A DNA stretch of 7,892 bases, taken from NCBI GenBank assembly GCA_023700825.1, contig JAMPYE010000193.1, positions 1 to 7,892 on the forward strand, read 5' to 3'. Numbering within the stretch: the stretch's first letter is position 1; each line of letters begins with the position of its first letter. This document shows, piece by piece, positions 5,882 through 7,892 of this stretch. The notes beneath the pieces are model-generated. The model saw only the letters and a program-made list of their open reading frames with translations. It made no database searches and was not told the DNA's origin. Source of the stretch: Thermoanaerobaculia bacterium (GTDB taxonomy: Bacteria > Acidobacteriota > Thermoanaerobaculia > Gp7-AA8). The translations under genes and the position numbers were made by a program.

Positions 5882-6543
5882 TGAACTACGTACACGCTCT
5901 CAGGTTTCGTTTCCTGACACCACTCTACGACGCGGTCGTTGCCATCGGCATGAGGGACAAGGTCTTCAAGCGAAGGCTGATCGATCAAGCGGAGATCGCC
6001 GAAGGGATGCGCGTGCTCGACGTCGGTTGCGGAACCGGCACGCTCACGATCCTGGGGCGTCAGGCGCACCCCCATGCCGAGTTCACGGGTATCGATGGAG
6101 ACCCCGAGATTCTGGCGACGGCCCGCCGGAAAGCGGCGGTAGCAGGCCTTTCGGTTCGATTCGACCACGGCCTCGCGGACGCGCTGCCTTATCCCGATGC
6201 TTCATTCGATCGCGTAGTATCGAGCCTCCTCTTCCATCACCTCGTGCCTCAGCAGAAGCGGAGAGCCTTCGCGGAGATCCGGCGCGTGCTGGCGGCGGAC
6301 GGGCAACTTCACATCGCTGACTTCGGGAAGCCGGCGGGAATCTACGCAACCGCAGTTTCTGCCGTGCTCGCGCGGTTCGATGGGATCGAGAACACGAGGG
6401 ACAACTTCGAGGGCAGGTTGCCAGCCCTCCTCGTCGACGCGGGTTTCACCGTCCTCGAGCGACAACGCTTCTCGACATTGTTCGGCACGGTTTCCCTGCT
6501 TGCGGCAACGCGCGCACCGAGTACGACAGGAGATGAATCATGA
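5881..6543 (+). CDS. Class I SAM-dependent methyltransferase (UbiE-like fold)
   Basis: A 220-residue cytoplasmic enzyme. Motif I is VLDVGCGTGT (D47, G49, G51, G53) for SAM binding. The acidic residue after strand 2 is D72 in FTGIDGDP, expected to contact the ribose. PYPDASFDRVVSSLLFHHL (103-121) and RVLAADGQLHIADFG (135-149) are the usual motifs II and III of the Methyltransf_11/UbiE group. The N-terminus (NYVHALRFRFLTPLYDAVV) recalls quinone and small-molecule methyltransferases with a lid helix. The acceptor is unknown, and the similarity is not enough to call a quinone enzyme. ATG 5881 shares one base with the cyclase stop (TGATG), and GAGGGA lies just upstream. An in-frame GTG at 5878 is an alternative start. 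The stop overlaps the next gene by four bases (ATGA at 6540-6543), so translation is probably coupled on both sides. Confidence 0.88.
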   Translation: MNYVHALRFRFLTPLYDAVVAIGMRDKVFKRRLIDQAEIAEGMRVLDVGCGTGTLTILGRQAHPHAEFTGIDGDPEILATARRKAAVAGLSVRFDHGLADALPYPDASFDRVVSSLLFHHLVPQQKRRAFAEIRRVLAADGQLHIADFGKPAGIYATAVSAVLARFDGIENTRDNFEGRLPALLVDAGFTVLERQRFSTLFGTVSLLAATRAPSTTGDES

Positions 6544-7442
6544 CCAGGCGGCAGCGACGAGCCGCGATAGCTGTCGGGCTGTTCGGCGTATTTCTCCTCG
6601 CGATTCCGATCGCGGCAAAACTCGACATGGCTCGCGAACGCCGGGCGAGGCGTTACCTCGGCGATCACCTCTACTCGGAGATTCGCGGTGGCGGCGATGA
6701 GCCGATCGTGTTTCTACCTGGACTGCAAGGCTCCACACGCTATTGGGGAACCGCGTTCGATGACCTTGGCGCGACGCACCGGCTCGTTTTCGTCGACGCG
6801 CTCGGATTCGGCCGGTCGCCATGGCCTGAGTCTCCGACCACGCTCGACGACCACCTTATCTGGCTTCACCGAACGCTGGAACACGCTGGAGCAACGCGAA
6901 ACGTAACGATCGTCGCGCACTCGTTCGGGACCGTCCTTGCCGCGTATTACGCGCAGCGCTACCCGGCGGAGGTTCGCCGGATCGTTCTGCTCGGCACTCC
7001 CTCATTCGCGAACGAGTCGGAGGGGCGACGGCGTATCCGCCAGATGTCGTTCCTCGCAGCAGCATTCACGCTCAACCGCCCCTTGGCTGTGGCCGGCTGC
7101 ACGACGATGTGCGCGTTCCGCCCGCTGCTTCGCCGAGCACTGCCTCTCCTGCGCCGCGACATACCATCCGAGGTTGTTAGCGATTCCGTGCTGCACGATC
7201 TCCCTGCGGTCGATGGTGCGGTGTTCGAAGTCCTTCTGAAACATCCAATCGCGACGCCACTGGCCGAGATCGGCCCGCGGACCGTTCTGATTCACGGCCG
7301 ACGGGATCCCGTCACCCCGGTCTGCTGCATCGAGCAACTCGCGCTCGAGACAGGTGCACGACTCGTCATCGTCTCTGGAGATCATCACCACTATCTGGAC
7401 GACGCCGACGTCATCAAGCAACAGATCACGGGGGCGCAGTGA
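6540..7442 (+). CDS. Membrane-anchored alpha/beta hydrolase
   Basis: A 300-residue protein. Residues 8-26 (AAIAVGLFGVFLLAIPIAA) form an N-terminal anchor after a basic start, placing the enzyme on the periplasmic side of the inner membrane or releasing it there. The alpha/beta hydrolase fold is shown by VFLPGLQGSTRYW (oxyanion region, about 57-69), LVFVDALGFGRS (82-92), the nucleophile elbow AHSFG with S128, then HGRRDPVTP with D256 and GDHHHYLDD with candidate H282-H284. The elbow has Ala where the standard G-x-S-x-G has its first Gly, a common tolerated variant. Two Cys pairs (C187/C191 and C262/C263) are notable in an exported protein. Substrate is unknown: esterase, lipase or acyltransferase activities are all possible. 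AGGAG (6528-6532) sits seven bases before the ATG. A close paralogue follows, overlapping by four bases. Confidence 0.88.
   Translation: MTRRQRRAAIAVGLFGVFLLAIPIAAKLDMARERRARRYLGDHLYSEIRGGGDEPIVFLPGLQGSTRYWGTAFDDLGATHRLVFVDALGFGRSPWPESPTTLDDHLIWLHRTLEHAGATRNVTIVAHSFGTVLAAYYAQRYPAEVRRIVLLGTPSFANESEGRRRIRQMSFLAAAFTLNRPLAVAGCTTMCAFRPLLRRALPLLRRDIPSEVVSDSVLHDLPAVDGAVFEVLLKHPIATPLAEIGPRTVLIHGRRDPVTPVCCIEQLALETGARLVIVSGDHHHYLDDADVIKQQITGAQ
6910..6932 (+). repeat. Identical 23-bp segment shared by the tandem hydrolase genes (copy 1)
   Basis: This stretch encodes the nucleophile elbow (VAHSFGT) and is identical over 23 bases to 7812-7834 in the following gene. It reflects gene duplication and a conserved catalytic motif, not a mobile or regulatory repeat. 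Confidence 0.8.
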
Positions 7443-7892
7443 AACGTCGCACCGATTCACCCCATCACCCGCATTTCGGAAGCTTGCTGGTGTGCATCGT
7501 GGCGAGTTTCCTTCTCGCCGTTGCAAGCGGGTGCGCGACATCGGGTCCCCCTCCCGTTGAAGCAGGCCTTCATGTCGAGCGATTCGGAGCAGGCGATACG
7601 ACCATCGTCTTTCTTCCCGGCCTGACAGGCTCGACGAGGTACTGGTACGGTCCAGAGTTGGAGGCGATCGCTGCGACGAATCGCGTCCTGCTCGTCGATG
7701 AGCTCGGCTTCGGCCGGTCTCCTCGGCCGGCGGTCGACTACACGCTCGATAACCATCTGACGGCGATCCGTGGCACGCTTGCGCGTGAGCATGCAACGAG
7801 TCACGTCGTCCTCGTCGCGCACTCGTTCGGGACCATCCTCGCCGCCCACTATGCGGCCCGATATCCCAGCGAAATCGATCACCTGTACCTGC
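7439..7892 (+). CDS. Alpha/beta hydrolase lipoprotein, N-terminal part (3' end outside window)
   Basis: The frame opens with GTG at 7439 in a GTGA overlap with the previous stop and runs off the window after 151 residues. The N-terminus MKRRTDSPHHPHFGSLLVCIVASFLLAVASGC is a lipoprotein signal with lipobox ASGC, so C32 should be lipidated and the enzyme anchored in a membrane facing the periplasm. Then come TIVFLPGLTGSTRYW, LLVDELGFGRSP and the nucleophile elbow AHSFG with S129. The acid and histidine of the triad lie beyond the window. The first 100 or so residues of the fold match the preceding hydrolase at about half of positions by hand alignment, so the two are tandem paralogues with different anchors. 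Substrate is unknown. Confidence 0.87.
   Translation, partial: MKRRTDSPHHPHFGSLLVCIVASFLLAVASGCATSGPPPVEAGLHVERFGAGDTTIVFLPGLTGSTRYWYGPELEAIAATNRVLLVDELGFGRSPRPAVDYTLDNHLTAIRGTLAREHATSHVVLVAHSFGTILAAHYAARYPSEIDHLYL
7812..7834 (+). repeat. Identical 23-bp segment shared by the tandem hydrolase genes (copy 2)
   Basis: Second copy of the elbow-encoding stretch at 6910-6932. The flanking sequence is also clearly related (for example CTT/CTC and GTC/ATC differences just downstream), as expected for diverged paralogues. Confidence 0.8.

Noticed and set aside
5721..6320. 199-residue + strand ORF overlapping the cyclase and methyltransferase
   Set aside because: Ser/Arg-rich shadow frame; the YHS and methyltransferase motifs lie in the other frames.
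7002..7796. 264-residue minus-strand ORF over the two hydrolases
   Set aside because: Both + strand hydrolase frames carry catalytic motifs through this region; the minus frame has none.

Overview
The window is GC-rich bacterial DNA, coding almost from end to end, with every credible gene on the + strand. It encodes a TolC-type outer-membrane factor, an outer-membrane barrel protein and lipoprotein signals, so the host is a diderm (Gram-negative type) bacterium. Gene style (signal peptides ending in Ala-Gln or Ala-His, strong purine-rich ribosome sites, small His-rich exported proteins) would fit Acidobacteriota or a relative. That is an impression, because no ribosomal or other phylogenetic marker is present.

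Region 1 (1-2795) is the end of a periplasmic copper/heavy-metal resistance operon. It holds the C-terminus of a TolC/CusC-like efflux outer-membrane factor, a Tat-exported two-domain multicopper oxidase with a complete copper ligand set and a Met-rich tail, a membrane-anchored monohaem cytochrome c, and a 100-residue His-flanked exported protein. A strong hairpin at 2756-2785 closes it. The transporter genes that normally accompany the TolC partner should lie upstream. The likely joint job is metal export plus oxidation or handling of Cu(I) in the periplasm, with the cytochrome as a possible electron partner.

Region 2 (2796-7892, continuing beyond the edge) is a second, tightly packed gene set. 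It begins with a BamE/SmpA-like lipoprotein, an outer-membrane beta-barrel protein with an N-terminal coiled coil, and an exported NTF2/SnoaL-like protein. Then come a soluble class III nucleotidyl cyclase fused to a C-terminal YHS metal-binding domain, a class I SAM-dependent methyltransferase, and two tandem paralogous alpha/beta hydrolases, one membrane-anchored and one a lipoprotein cut by the window end. The last four genes are linked by 1-base or 4-base start/stop overlaps, so they are probably translationally coupled and work together.

The most interesting points are the cyclase-YHS fusion beside a copper operon (a possible metal-to-cAMP link), the cyclase/methyltransferase/twin-hydrolase cassette of unknown purpose, and an almost perfect 17-bp tandem duplication of the ribosome site and start codon ahead of the cytochrome gene, which creates a six-codon upstream ORF. 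No RNA genes, insertion sequences, CRISPR arrays or real minus-strand genes were seen.
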